From positions 39,123 through 103,122 of the forward strand of contig NZ_JAJIUJ010000068.1 of the NCBI RefSeq assembly GCF_020880415.1: a stretch of DNA of 64,000 nt. Direction: 5' to 3'. A program made the translations under genes and the position numbers. The DNA is from Xanthomonas euvesicatoria pv. euvesicatoria (GTDB lineage Bacteria > Pseudomonadota > Gammaproteobacteria > Xanthomonadales > Xanthomonadaceae). Below are positions 8,062 through 17,377 of the stretch, in pieces. The notes beneath the pieces are model-generated. The model did no database searches. It saw only the letters and a program-made list of their open reading frames with translations, and was not told the DNA's origin. Position 1 is the first letter of the stretch. Every line of letters begins with the position of its first letter.

Positions 8062-9330
8062 CTATGAAGCAGGGCCGGCCGTTGTTTCGAAGCGTGGCGC
8101 TCGCCCGAAATCGTCGCGCGTGAACGGCCGGTCGCGGAACAGATAGCCGTAGTAGAACGTGCGCAGCGCCCGGTGATAAGCGCGAATGCGATCCTGATAG
8201 GCCAGCTGTGCCTGCAGATCGGTGTCGGCCAGGCGCGTCAGCGCCGCCTGCAGCGCAACCGGGGGCAGCACGCTGGCCACGCGTTGCGCCAACGCTTGGC
8301 GACGCTGCAGCCCCTGGCGATACGCTGCCACCTGCGGCGCCACCTGCTGGTCGCCATTTTCATGAAATGCGAAGTACCACTTATAGTGGAACGCCGTGGT
8401 CAGCGGCGCCGAGTCGGCCCATTGCCGATTGCGCGCGTAGAACGCCTGCATGGTGTCCTGGCGCGGAATGTCCCAGGCGTGGTTGACCGCCTCGCGCTGC
8501 AACCGCGCAATCTCGGTACCCTGGTTGACCGGCACTGCCTGATTGATTGCCACGTGCGCCAGCGCCGGCGCCACCAACGCCAGCACAACCCAGCAGGTAG
8601 CCAACGCCGCGGCATGCGCGGCAGGCCGCCACTGGAGGCGCCCGACCAGCACCGACAGCAGCACCCAGAACAACAGGTACGCACCGCCCAGTGCCAGCAC
8701 CGCCAGTTGCTGCAACCACGGCACCGCATTGAACGTAGCGAACATGACGAACGGCACGCTCAGGCACACAAACACCGCCGCTGCGCGCACCACCACGCGC
8801 CGTACCAGCAGCGCAGCGCCCGCACCGGGCAGTGCGGCAAGCATGCGTGCACGCCCCGCTTCACGCTCGCCCGAACGCAGATCGAACAGCAGCGCGATCA
8901 CGAACAGCGGCAGCAGGAACACCAGCACGAACGCGTAGTCGAAGCGGCCAGCCAATGCGAGCTCGGGGTTGTAGCTGTCCCCGTCATGGATCTGCGCTTC
9001 CAGCCCCAGCGCGCGCACGCGCAAGATATACGGCGAGACATCGCGCATGCCGACCGCCGCAAACGCCAGCGGCGATGGCAGGTCCCAGGTGGGGTGGAAG
9101 CTGTAATAGGCCGCGCTGCCGGCATCGTTGGAACGCGCCACATAGTCTTCTACCGCCGCGCTGTCTTCGCGCTGCAGCGCTGCAATCCTGGCGATGTTGT
9201 CGCGCTGCGTCGCCATCACATGTTGCCCGGACAGCAGGCTGCACACGGTGAGCAGCGCAAGCAACAGCAATCCGGCGAGCGCCGCACGTGCGCGTAGCAG
9301 CAACAGCAGTTCGTATTTCCACAGCACCAT
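8062..9330 (-). CDS. ABC-2 type permease, DUF3526 family (second permease)
   Basis: This 422-aa membrane protein starts MVLWKYELLLLLR, followed by a first membrane segment (LLLLALLTVCSLLSG). A large extracytoplasmic region at about 35-140 leads to a block of five or so membrane segments near 150-280. A second soluble stretch near 300-400 comes before the end. This matches the ABC-2/DUF3526 permease plan. Its start overlaps the stop of the upstream permease (TGATG), so the two are translationally coupled and probably form a heterodimeric channel with the ATPase at 10777-11499. The substrate is unknown. Association with a siderophore receptor suggests export or handling of an iron-related or peptide compound, which is inference only. 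Confidence 0.8.
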   Translation of the reverse strand: MVLWKYELLLLLRARAALAGLLLLALLTVCSLLSGQHVMATQRDNIARIAALQREDSAAVEDYVARSNDAGSAAYYSFHPTWDLPSPLAFAAVGMRDVSPYILRVRALGLEAQIHDGDSYNPELALAGRFDYAFVLVFLLPLFVIALLFDLRSGEREAGRARMLAALPGAGAALLVRRVVVRAAAVFVCLSVPFVMFATFNAVPWLQQLAVLALGGAYLLFWVLLSVLVGRLQWRPAAHAAALATCWVVLALVAPALAHVAINQAVPVNQGTEIARLQREAVNHAWDIPRQDTMQAFYARNRQWADSAPLTTAFHYKWYFAFHENGDQQVAPQVAAYRQGLQRRQALAQRVASVLPPVALQAALTRLADTDLQAQLAYQDRIRAYHRALRTFYYGYLFRDRPFTRDDFGRAPRFETTAGPAS

Positions 9331-10766
9331 CAGCGCGCCACTCCCACACCTTGCCCGGCTGCCGCCAGCATGCACAGCGCAGCAAGCAGCCAGGCCCCGA
9401 TCAGGCCGAACGCCGCACCTGCCGTGCCGATCACCTCGGTCGCTGGCGCCGGCTGGAACGCAAACACCGGAATCTCATGCCAGTGCTCGGACGAAATCCG
9501 CTTGCGCCGATCGGCGCCTGTATCCTGGGCGGTGTCGTCGGCCATGCTGACCGCGTCGGCCTGCAGTTGGTTGAGCTGCTGCACCAGCGTGTAGCGGTAG
9601 TGCTCTGCCTGGGCCAGGAACCGCAGATGCGCGCGCAGGTCGGTTTCTGCCAGCGTCATCGACACCTCGCGCAGCGCCACCGTCGGGCTGAGCAAGGAAA
9701 ACGCACGCACCAGCAGGTTCTGTTGCTGCTGGATGGATGCATCGCGGCCCGCATACCGCTCGAACAGGCTTGCGCTCAGCCGCTCGCCTTCCAGTGCCAG
9801 CAAGCCCTTGTAGTTCACCGGCAGGTCTTCCACGCGCTGCACGCCGTAATGGGCCAGCGTCTGCTGCTTGAATTGCGCAAAGTGCGGGTCGTCCGGATTG
9901 TGGCTGTCGCCGAGCGTGCGCAGGTCGCGCTGGATCGCCACATCGGTTTCCAACCGGGTCGGCAGGCGGTACGCGGCATTGGCCGCGTCCGGCGCCACGC
10001 GCGGTACCAGCAGGGCCAGCCACACCCATACCGCCAGCGACACCAATAGCGCATCGCGGCCGCGCCGGCACCGCATCGACACCGCCAGCACCAGCGCACA
10101 CCACACCAACAGATACGCGCCATAGGCCAGCACCAGCAGCGCAACCAGCGGCGCTTGCCCTGGCAACAACGCGATCGGTGCCAGGCCGATCAAGGCCGGC
10201 AGCAGGCAGGCGCCGGCCACCGCCGCCAGCGCCAGATACTTGCCGCCAAGCAACTGCCGGCGCGTGGCGCCCTGCAACAACAGCGCGCGCAAGGTGCCGG
10301 TTTCCTGCTCGCGCGCCACCGCGCCATAGCCCAGGAAGACCAACATCAGCGGCGCCAGCACCTGCAGCACGAAGGCGGGCGTGAGCTGACCGAAACGCAC
10401 CAGCAACGAGCTCTGACGCACATCGCCGAAATTGGCAGTGTTCTGGCGATGCCCTTCCAGAAACATGCTGTTACCGGTGAACGCATCCACGCCGGAATCG
10501 AATGCAGCCAGTGCCGGCAACGGGCGATAGATGAAATGGCCGTAGTGCACCACGCGGTGCGGATGCCGGTCCGGCTGCGCTTGGAACGCCTGCTGCGCTG
10601 CCTGTTGCTGCCGCGCGCGGAAATCGGCCACTTCGCGCTGGTGGTGCGCAGCGGTCAACGCCGCCACCAGGGTGAGCAACATCAGCAGCACCACACCGAT
10701 GGCAGCGGACCGGTTGCGCGCCATATAGCGCAGTTCTTCGCGTGCGACCAGCAACACCGGACTCAT
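9330..10766 (-). CDS. ABC-2 type permease, DUF3526 family (first permease)
   Basis: This 478-aa protein starts MSPVLLVAREELRYMARNR. It has one membrane segment at about 22-42, a long extracytoplasmic loop with many Gln residues, then a cluster of membrane segments at roughly 170-310. A further soluble domain and a final C-terminal membrane segment (AAFGLIGAWLLAALCML) follow. It is paralogous in layout to the permease encoded next to it and overlaps that gene by one base. The start at 10766 lies 10 bases after the ATPase stop; longer in-frame readings run back into the ATPase gene and are rejected. Confidence 0.8.
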   Translation of the reverse strand: MSPVLLVAREELRYMARNRSAAIGVVLLMLLTLVAALTAAHHQREVADFRARQQQAAQQAFQAQPDRHPHRVVHYGHFIYRPLPALAAFDSGVDAFTGNSMFLEGHRQNTANFGDVRQSSLLVRFGQLTPAFVLQVLAPLMLVFLGYGAVAREQETGTLRALLLQGATRRQLLGGKYLALAAVAGACLLPALIGLAPIALLPGQAPLVALLVLAYGAYLLVWCALVLAVSMRCRRGRDALLVSLAVWVWLALLVPRVAPDAANAAYRLPTRLETDVAIQRDLRTLGDSHNPDDPHFAQFKQQTLAHYGVQRVEDLPVNYKGLLALEGERLSASLFERYAGRDASIQQQQNLLVRAFSLLSPTVALREVSMTLAETDLRAHLRFLAQAEHYRYTLVQQLNQLQADAVSMADDTAQDTGADRRKRISSEHWHEIPVFAFQPAPATEVIGTAGAAFGLIGAWLLAALCMLAAAGQGVGVAR

Positions 10767-10776
10767 ACGTGCAGCC

Positions 10777-11499
10777 TCACGCAGCGCGATCCTGCGGGCG
10801 CGCGAAACGCGCATGCAGGGTGCGCACGTCGAAGCCGCTGTCGCCGGCACCGATCTCTTCGGCAATCCGGCCGTTTTCCAGAAACCCGATGCGGTCGGCC
10901 ACATCCACCGCACCGAGCAGATCGTGGGTGACCATCAGCACCGCGGCGCCGCGTTCTCGCACGCTGCCGACCAGGCGATTGAAGTCGGCGATGGCGCGCG
11001 GATCCAGCCCGGAGGTGGGCTCGTCCAGCAGCAGCACCGGCACCTCGCGCAATGTGGCCACGGCAATGGCCACCTTCTGCCGCATGCCCTTGGAGAACCC
11101 TGCCAGCCGTTGCGCCCAGGCATCGCGCTGCAGGCCAGCGGCCGCAAATGCCTCGCCAATGGCGGCCTGGCTGCGACGCTGGCCGGCCAGGGCAAGCAGA
11201 TAGTCGGCATTTTCCAATGCGCTCAGATGCTCGTAGAGCGCCACGTTTTCCGGCAGATAGGCCAAGCGCGCGCGCGCCTTGCCGGGGTCGGCGACCGGGT
11301 CCACGGCGTCCACGCGCAGGCTGCCGGAGACGGGTTTGACGAAGCCCAGCAACGTGGACAGCGTTGACGACTTGCCGGCGCCATTGCCGCCCAGCAAGGC
11401 GTAGACGCTGCCGGGCGCGACGCCGAGGTTCAGCCCCTGCAGCACCGCGCGGCCACGGTAGGCCACGTGCAGGTTGGAGATTGAAATCGCGTGGGTCAT
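10777..11499 (-). CDS. ABC transporter ATP-binding protein
   Basis: This 240-aa ATPase has Walker A GGNGAGKS, an ABC signature of the FSKGMRQK type (not the usual LSGGQ), Walker B VLLLDEPTSGLD and an H-loop VTHD. It is the first gene of the minus-strand operon with the two DUF3526 permeases. The short C-terminal tail is typical of exporter-type ATPases that pair with ABC-2 permeases. The ATG at 11499 (MTHAISISNL) is chosen. The longer in-frame reading up to 11607 crosses the palindromes at 11527-11551 and is unlikely to be translated. Confidence 0.93.
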   Translation of the reverse strand: MTHAISISNLHVAYRGRAVLQGLNLGVAPGSVYALLGGNGAGKSSTLSTLLGFVKPVSGSLRVDAVDPVADPGKARARLAYLPENVALYEHLSALENADYLLALAGQRRSQAAIGEAFAAAGLQRDAWAQRLAGFSKGMRQKVAIAVATLREVPVLLLDEPTSGLDPRAIADFNRLVGSVRERGAAVLMVTHDLLGAVDVADRIGFLENGRIAEEIGAGDSGFDVRTLHARFARPQDRAA

Positions 11500-11526
11500 T
11501 GAAGAATTGAAGGGCGTGGACACAGA

Positions 11527-11551
11527 CGTATCAGGAAATGATACGTTATCA
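11527..11551. promoter_or_regulatory. Overlapping palindromes upstream of the ABC/siderophore-receptor operon
   Basis: CGTATCA-GGAAA-TGATACG at 11527-11545 is a perfect 7-bp inverted repeat. It overlaps a second one, TGATA-CGT-TATCA at 11539-11551. The block ends 28 bases before the ATPase start codon and is AT-rich against a GC-rich background, as expected for an operator over or near the minus-strand promoter. No regulator gene lies in the operon, so the binding protein must be encoded elsewhere. Confidence 0.6.
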
Positions 11552-11741
11552 CATTGCTTGCACCGCCAAAATCCGCCCGCCGTCGCGGGCAGGAGCCCGG
11601 CCGGCACTAATAACCGCCGCGCCGCGCATCGCGCCTGCGGTCAGCGCCTTGCGGCGCGAACGTCCAGCCAGGCGCCTGCGCCGACACGGCTGACCCGCAC
11701 GAGCAGACACCGTCGCCCACCACTCGAGACCCTCACACACA

Positions 11742-13602
11742 ATGACCTTCGAAACGCGCAGCTGTCATCCGCCCGATGCTTTCCATGACTTCGACCGCCA
11801 CGCTCCCGCTGACGCCAAGGCCTGCAACACCGCGCGCAGCACCCAACGCCTCGCCAACGGGCTGGCCATCGCACTGTTCGCTGCCGCACAGCTCAACGCG
11901 CAGACCATCGATACCAGTGCCCCGTTGCCGCCGGTCCGCGCGTGGCACGGTGCCAGCGAAGCATTGATCGTGGCACCGGACGATCCGTGGATGACGCCGG
12001 CCGAGCGTAGCGATTTCGTCAGCACGCCCAGCTACGCGCAAACGCGTGCGTGGCTGCAACGGCTGGTTGCTGCTTCGCCGCTGCTGTCGCTGGAGGTGTT
12101 CGGCAAGACCGGCGAAGGGCGCGACTTGCTGCTGGTACGCGCACGCAAGGGCAAGCCCGGCAAACCGGTCGTGCTGGCACAGGCCGGCATCCACGGCGGC
12201 GAGATCGATGGCAAGGACGCCGGCCTGATGCTGCTGCGCGATATTGCACAACGCGGCAAGGACGATCTGCTGGACGAGGTCGATTTCGTGTTCGTGCCCA
12301 TCCTCAACAGCGATGGGCATGAACAGCGCGGCCCGCTGATCGGCGCCGCATTGCGTGGCCCGCAACAGATGGGCTGGAACACCACCACACGCGGCATCAA
12401 CCTCAACCGCGACTATCTCAACCTGGAAGCGCCGGAGACGCGCGCGATCGTCAAACTGCTGCAAACGCTCGACCCCGCCTTGTATGTCGACCTGCATGTC
12501 AGCGGCGGGCTCGATCATCAGTACGACATCACCTTCACCTTCGCCGGCTGGGGCACCTACGCGCGCTCGCGCGCCACGGCCGGCTGGCTGCAGCAGCGCT
12601 TCACGCCAGCCGTCGACGCCGCGCTGCGCCGCCAGGGTCATGAACCTGCGATCTACCCCAGCCTGATCGACGAAGACGCGCCGCGCTCGGGCTTGCGCTA
12701 TTCGCCTGAAGGCCCGCGTTATTCCACCGGCTATGGCGACTTCGCCGGCATCCCCACCGTGCTGGTGGAAAACCACCGCCTGAAGTCATACCGGCAACGC
12801 GTGCTCGGCGATTACGTGCTGCTGGAAGAAGCCCTGCGCCTGGTCGGCCGCGATGCACACGCCATCGATGCCGCCAAGCGTGCCGATCGCGCGGCGCGCC
12901 CGCAGGAATTGATGGTGGCGTGGGAACGCCTGCCGCAGCCGATCGACCATATTCCGTTCAAGGGCGTGACCTACACCCGCGCCCTGTCGCCGGTGTCCGG
13001 CCGGCCGGAATTGCGCTGGGAAGGCCGCGACGAAACCTGGACGATGCCGGTGATCGGCTACCGGCAGACGCAGGCGGTGCAGTACCCGGTGGCGTGGTGG
13101 ATTCCGCCCGGCAACGACGATGTGCTCGCCTTGCTCGATGCGCATGTTGGCCGCCGCCTTGCTGGAACCGCGCAGCAGCGATTCGTTGCTGGCCAGCGGA
13201 CGTTTCCGCCATGCCGGCAGCCCCGACAGCGGGCTGTATGCCACCGAGCTGGTTGAATTCACCGAACGCATGTTGCGCAGCGATGCCGCGTTACGCAGCG
13301 CGTTCGAGCAAAAACTGGCCAACGATGCGGCGTTCCGCGCCGATGGCGATGCGCGCCTGCAGTGGGTCTATGCACGTTCGCCCTATGCAGCGATCAGCGG
13401 CTGGCGGTACCCGGTGCGGCGCGAAGTGAGCAATAGCGCCGCGCATCCCTGTGGCGCTCACCGCGGTGCGGGCGCCATCACTGGCGCATGCTCGGCCATC
13501 AGCGCAATCACCCAATCGATGAACACGCGCAGCTTGGCGCTGACATGGCGGTTGGGTGGGAAGGCGATCGACAGCGGCATCGCTTCCAGCTGCCAGTCCT
13601 GA
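11742..13602 (+). pseudogene. M14-family zinc carboxypeptidase, frameshifted
   Basis: The first frame (11742 to about 13145) encodes an exported M14 metallopeptidase. It has a hydrophobic N-terminal segment (GLAIALFAAAQLNAQ), zinc ligands in AGIHGGEIDGKD and DLHVSGG, and substrate-binding GINLNRDYLNLE. Near 13140-13150 the coding sense moves to the next frame. The protein continues there as LAAALLEPRSSDS and ends around WVYARSPYAAISGWRYPV. Reading on without the shift gives an arginine/glutamine-rich nonsense tail that stops at 13256. One extra base, or two missing bases, near 13145 explains it. The next stop in the restored frame is at 13600-13602, inside the convergent LysR gene, so the true end is uncertain. 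It may be a real pseudogene or a sequencing indel. Confidence 0.75.
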
Positions 13603-14384
13603 AAGATCGGCACCAGTTCGCCGCTGGCGACATGCGCGTTGGCCATGTACACCGGCAGCCACAGCACACCCATGCCGGCCAGGCCGGCGGCCAGATAGGC
13701 ATTGCCATCGTCGGCGGCCACCACGTGGCGACCATGCACGCGCACCGCCTCGTCGCCGCGTTGCATCACATACGGCACGGTTGTGCTGCTGCCCCAGCGC
13801 ATGAAGCCAACGCAACGATGCCGTGTATTTTCCAGCTCGGTTGGATGCGTCGGGGTACCCAGCCGCTGCAGGTAATCGGGCGCTGCGTACACGCCGGCCT
13901 GCAGGTCGCCCACGTGACGCGCGATCAGCGACTGGTCGGTGATGGTGCCGCCGCGTATCACGCAATCGACGTTTTCGCCGATCAGATCCACCCGGCGGTC
14001 GCTCACGCCCATGTCCAGCTGGATCTCCGGATAACGCGCATGGAATGCCGGCAACGCCGGCATCAGGATCAGCCGCGCCAACGGGCTGGGCACGTCCACG
14101 CGCAGGCGCCCGCGTGGCAAGCTGGCTGCAACCGACAGGCTGGTTTCGGCATCGTCCAGGTCTGCCAGCAGGCGCAGCACGCGCTCGTAATAGGCCGCGC
14201 CATCGGCAGTGACCTGCACCCGGCGCGTGGTGCGATTGAGCAGCTTAACCCGCAGGCGCGCTTCCAGTTGCTGCACCAGCTGGGTCACGCTGGCGCGGCT
14301 CATGTCCAGGTGTTCGGCCGCCTTGGTGAAACTGCCGGTCTCGACCACGCGCGCAAACGCCTGCATTGCATCGAATCGATCCAC
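13458..14384 (-). CDS. LysR-family transcriptional regulator, divergent from ridA-like gene
   Basis: This 308-aa regulator has an N-terminal winged helix-turn-helix at about 5-65 (FARVVETGSFTKAAEHL, then SRASVTQLVQQLE). A LysR substrate-binding domain runs from about 90 to 300 (RGRLRVDVPSPLAR). I choose the GTG at 14384 (VDRFDAMQAF), preceded by GGGAG; an ATG six codons inside is the alternative. Longer readings cross the divergent promoter. It most likely controls the RidA-like gene and itself through the palindrome at 14406-14424. The inducer is unknown. Confidence 0.9.
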   Translation of the reverse strand: MDRFDAMQAFARVVETGSFTKAAEHLDMSRASVTQLVQQLEARLRVKLLNRTTRRVQVTADGAAYYERVLRLLADLDDAETSLSVAASLPRGRLRVDVPSPLARLILMPALPAFHARYPEIQLDMGVSDRRVDLIGENVDCVIRGGTITDQSLIARHVGDLQAGVYAAPDYLQRLGTPTHPTELENTRHRCVGFMRWGSSTTVPYVMQRGDEAVRVHGRHVVAADDGNAYLAAGLAGMGVLWLPVYMANAHVASGELVPIFQDWQLEAMPLSIAFPPNRHVSAKLRVFIDWVIALMAEHAPVMAPAPR

Positions 14385-14405
14385 CACTGCTCCCGCGGCC
14401 AAGAT

Positions 14406-14424
14406 TGTTTGGATTCTACAAACA
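14406..14424. promoter_or_regulatory. LysR-type operator between lysR and ridA-like genes
   Basis: TGTTTG-GATTCTA-CAAACA is a perfect 6-bp inverted repeat with a 7-base spacer. It sits in the divergent gap 22 bases upstream of the LysR start. LysR regulators typically bind such interrupted palindromes containing T-N11-A. A GCCGATTTATCGC 13-mer follows at 14440-14452. Confidence 0.6.
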
Positions 14425-14509
14425 GTGTTGGTCGATGCTGCCGATTTATCGCAACTGCAGACCCGCCTAACGTGTGCCTTCGTTCTGATGCACTTCGATG
14501 GAGAGCCAC

Positions 14510-14911
14510 ATGGCCACACGCGACGTCGTTTTCCCGCAGGGGCGCCACGCCCTGTACGAGCGCCACCATTACTCGCCGGCGGTACGCGCCGATGACCTGC
14601 TGTTTGTCGCCGGCCAGGTCGGCAGCCGCGAGGACGGCTCGCCCGAGCCCGAGCTGGACGCGGAAATTGCCCGCGCCTTCGTCAACCTGGATGCCGTCCT
14701 TGCCGCGGCCGGCTGCACTTCGCAGGATGTGGTCGACGTCACCTTGTTCATGGTCAACCCCGAGGTGGTGTTCGAGGCAATGTGGGACAAGTGGGTCAGC
14801 TACTGGGGCCCGGCCCCCTACCCCACCGTCACCGCGGTCGGCGTGACCTGGCTGGCCGGCTTCCAGTTTGAGATCAAGGTGGTGGTCAAGCTGCCGGCGA
14901 AGGCTGCATAA
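14510..14911 (+). CDS. RidA/YjgF-family protein
   Basis: This 133-aa protein has the size and fold signature of the RidA/YER057c/UK114 family: YSPAVRADDLLFVAGQVG near the N-terminus, AFVNLDAVLAAAGC in the middle, then PYPTVTAVGVTWLA. Classical RidA proteins hydrolyse reactive enamines and imines. The usual catalytic arginine near the C-terminus (in an R-V-E type motif) is not obvious here, so this may be a divergent subgroup with another substrate. The start at 14510 follows GGAGAG with good spacing. The gene is divergent from a LysR regulator, which probably controls it. Confidence 0.85.
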   Translation: MATRDVVFPQGRHALYERHHYSPAVRADDLLFVAGQVGSREDGSPEPELDAEIARAFVNLDAVLAAAGCTSQDVVDVTLFMVNPEVVFEAMWDKWVSYWGPAPYPTVTAVGVTWLAGFQFEIKVVVKLPAKAA

Positions 14912-15373
14912 CACCTCCCATTGCCTGCGCGGTAGTCATCGCGCCATCCCACCTGCAGCAGATCTGCGCCTGCGTAACTCAACCAGCGCGCGCAGGCGCG
15001 CGTCTCGCATTCGATCGGCCACGCCTGGCTCGCCAGCGCGTGGCGTTGCCTGTGTCCACGCCGCGCAACGTGCCCATCGCACCCCTGTCAGATCTCCAAA
15101 CATCAGCGAAGAAGATCGCCGAGAGCATCAGCCTCATCAACGGCATCGCCTCCAGACCGAATGCCAAGCGTCTGGCTACACGCCGAAACAAGATCTGGGC
15201 GACCGCACGCTGCTCGGGTCCAAGTCACCAACAAGCAACATTCGTATGCGATAGCTGTAGCGCTCGCCATGCCGCGAGCCCTCTGTTTCCCTGGCGCGTT
15301 GTCCAACGTCGATGTGCTGACGCATCGCGGCGGCGGCTTCGTGCGTCCGATGATTTCAAGGAGATTGACTTCC
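14912..15373. other. Intergenic region with no supported gene
   Basis: I see no credible gene in these 462 bases between the RidA-like gene and the secreted nuclease. The overlapping frames have arginine/serine-rich shadow composition. AAGGAG at about 15359-15364 is the ribosome-binding site of the nuclease gene. Confidence 0.45.
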
Positions 15374-16111
15374 ATGCGCTTGAAGACCTTTTTTGTCGTT
15401 CTGCTTCTCACCACCTTCAGCGCCGCCGCACAGGCGCAGGTGGTGACCCTCAACAAGGGCGGCTATACGCTGACGTACGACTGCACCAACCGCACCGCAC
15501 TGCGCTACGAATACGTGCTGCAGGCCGACACAGGCTCGGCTGCACGCCCGTCCAGCTTCAATCTGGATACCGAATTGCCCAGCGGCTGTGCCGGCCAGAC
15601 CTCCACGGCCTCGTATGCCAGCGTGCGTTCCGGCTATGACCGCGGCCATCTGGTGACCTCCAACCACATGGACTACAACGCGACCTACATCCGCCGCGCC
15701 AACCTCATGAGCAACATCGTGCCGCAGGTGGCCAGCTTCAATCAGGGCATCTGGGTACAGGCAGAGAACGTGGCCGAGTGCTATCGCGATATCGCCAGCG
15801 TGCAGGTTTACGGCGGCGTGATCTACAGCGACACCAGCAACGATTACTTCCTCAGCAGCCACGGCATCCGCACGCCGGATTTCTTCTGGAAGACCATCAT
15901 CACCGCCAACCCGGGCGGCGGTTCGCGCGCCATCAGCTGGCTGATTCCCAATAGCGCCAACCTGGGTGCGTTGGACAGCTATATCGTCAGCATCGACGAA
16001 CTCGAAGACCTCTACGGCGCCAGCACCATCGGCATCAGCGCACCAGCGGCTGTCAAAGCCATGCTGCCGTCCACCACCTGGCCGCAGCCGAGCAATTGCG
16101 ATCTGGGTTGA
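15374..16111 (+). CDS. Secreted DNA/RNA non-specific endonuclease (NUC1 type)
   Basis: This 245-aa protein has a clear signal peptide (MRLKTFFVVLLLTTFSAAAQAQ). The catalytic motif of the beta-beta-alpha-metal nuclease family is present as YDRGHLVTSNHM, where His is the general base. The metal-binding Asn sits in RRANLMSNIVPQ. Length fits the Serratia-nuclease/NUC1 family. The start at 15374 follows AAGGAG at ideal spacing; a longer in-frame reading from 15161 is rejected. It is probably exported to the periplasm or outside and degrades nucleic acid for nutrition or in interactions with host or competitor. The neighbours give no operon partner. Confidence 0.92.
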   Translation: MRLKTFFVVLLLTTFSAAAQAQVVTLNKGGYTLTYDCTNRTALRYEYVLQADTGSAARPSSFNLDTELPSGCAGQTSTASYASVRSGYDRGHLVTSNHMDYNATYIRRANLMSNIVPQVASFNQGIWVQAENVAECYRDIASVQVYGGVIYSDTSNDYFLSSHGIRTPDFFWKTIITANPGGGSRAISWLIPNSANLGALDSYIVSIDELEDLYGASTIGISAPAAVKAMLPSTTWPQPSNCDLG

Positions 16112-16136
16112 GTCGCGCTGCATCCACGGCATGTCG

Positions 16137-16162
16137 CCCAGCCCGGCCTGTGCCGGGTTGGG
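16137..16162 (+). terminator. Hairpin after the nuclease gene
   Basis: An 11-bp stem (one G-T pair) with a CTGT loop, CCCAGCCCGGC/GCCGGGTTGGG, lies 26 bases after the nuclease stop. No T-run follows, so it may stabilise the 3' end rather than act as a full intrinsic terminator. Confidence 0.45.
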
Positions 16163-16403
16163 TCACGGCGCGGCGGGCACTGGCTGCGTGGCGCCGCGCC
16201 GCCTGCGTGACAGCCTGCGCGCGGCTCGACATCTCCATCGCAGAGCCGGCGTGCCGGTGGAATGGACTGCGGTCCCGCGGGCGCCAGCCATGTGTCAGGT
16301 GTGTCAGCGCTGCCACATTTATTGGCGAGGTCTGCGCTGTTTTGACGGCCAACGGCCGACATATGCTTGATCGCACTCTCGCTCCCCTCTTGCGATCACG
16401 CTC

Positions 16404-17189
16404 ATGCCATCCCCCTTGTCTGCCAACGCCGGCCTCGCCTTGCTGAGCGCCCTGTCGATCTTCGCTGCCAGCCCGACAACCGCCGCACCAGTGCAGAGCC
16501 TGCCTACCATCGTGCTGGTGCATGGCGCATTTGCCGATGGCTCCAGCTGGTCTGGCGTGATCGAGGCGTTACAGCGCCAGGGCTATCACGTCACTGCAGT
16601 GCAGAATCCGCTCACCTCGCTGGCCGACGACGTCGCTGCGACCCGCCGCGTGCTGGAGCGACAACCTGGCGACGTGCTGCTGGTCGGGCACTCCTGGGGC
16701 GGCGCGGTGGTGACCGAATCGGGCAACGCCGACAACGTCAAGGGCATCGTCTATCTGTCGGCCCTGGTACCCGATACCGGCGAGTCGGTCGGCACGCTGC
16801 TGGCACGCCTGAAAGCGCCGATGGAAGGCCTGCAGCCGGATGCGCAGGGCCTGGTCTGGCTCGACGACGCGGCGACCTACCAGCACGTGATGGCCGCCGA
16901 TGTGCCGCTGGCCAAGGTCAGGCAGCTTGCCGCCGTCCAGCAGCCGATGACCGCCGCCGCGTTCGGCGACGCGGTCTCGCAGGCCGCGTGGCATCGCAAA
17001 CCGACGTGGTACCTGATCACCGACAACGACAATGCGTTGCGTCCGGATGTGCAGCGCGCCATCGCCAAGCAGATCGGTGCCACCAGTACCACCATCGCAT
17101 CCAGCCATCTTTCGCTGGTTGCGCAGCCCGCCAAGGTGGCCGAGTTCATCGCACGTGCCGCGCGTACCATCGGTACGCCATCGCGGTGA
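16404..17189 (+). CDS. Exported alpha/beta-hydrolase
   Basis: This 261-aa alpha/beta-hydrolase has an N-terminal signal peptide of about 28 residues (LALLSALSIFAASPTTAA). It shows the oxyanion-loop motif VLVHGAFADGSSW, the nucleophile elbow GHSWGG and a C-terminal region where SSHLSL supplies the likely catalytic His. This pattern is common in esterase-like hydrolases of proteobacteria. The substrate is unknown. It is a single gene, convergent with the following LysR gene. Confidence 0.88.
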   Translation: MPSPLSANAGLALLSALSIFAASPTTAAPVQSLPTIVLVHGAFADGSSWSGVIEALQRQGYHVTAVQNPLTSLADDVAATRRVLERQPGDVLLVGHSWGGAVVTESGNADNVKGIVYLSALVPDTGESVGTLLARLKAPMEGLQPDAQGLVWLDDAATYQHVMAADVPLAKVRQLAAVQQPMTAAAFGDAVSQAAWHRKPTWYLITDNDNALRPDVQRAIAKQIGATSTTIASSHLSLVAQPAKVAEFIARAARTIGTPSR

Positions 17190-17377
17190 GCACCAACACG
17201 AACCTGGCGTGTCGCGGCGGCCCTTACATGCGCTCAGGTCGGCTAACAAAACGTAGCGAGCAGTCGTCCGGCGGGTGCGGACGGCGCGCTCAGAACCGCC
17301 GTGTACGAGTGGTATATGCCGATGCCCGGCAGCGGCCGCGCCCGCCTGGCGCTGCGCAGTCGTTTTGTTCGCTGCGC

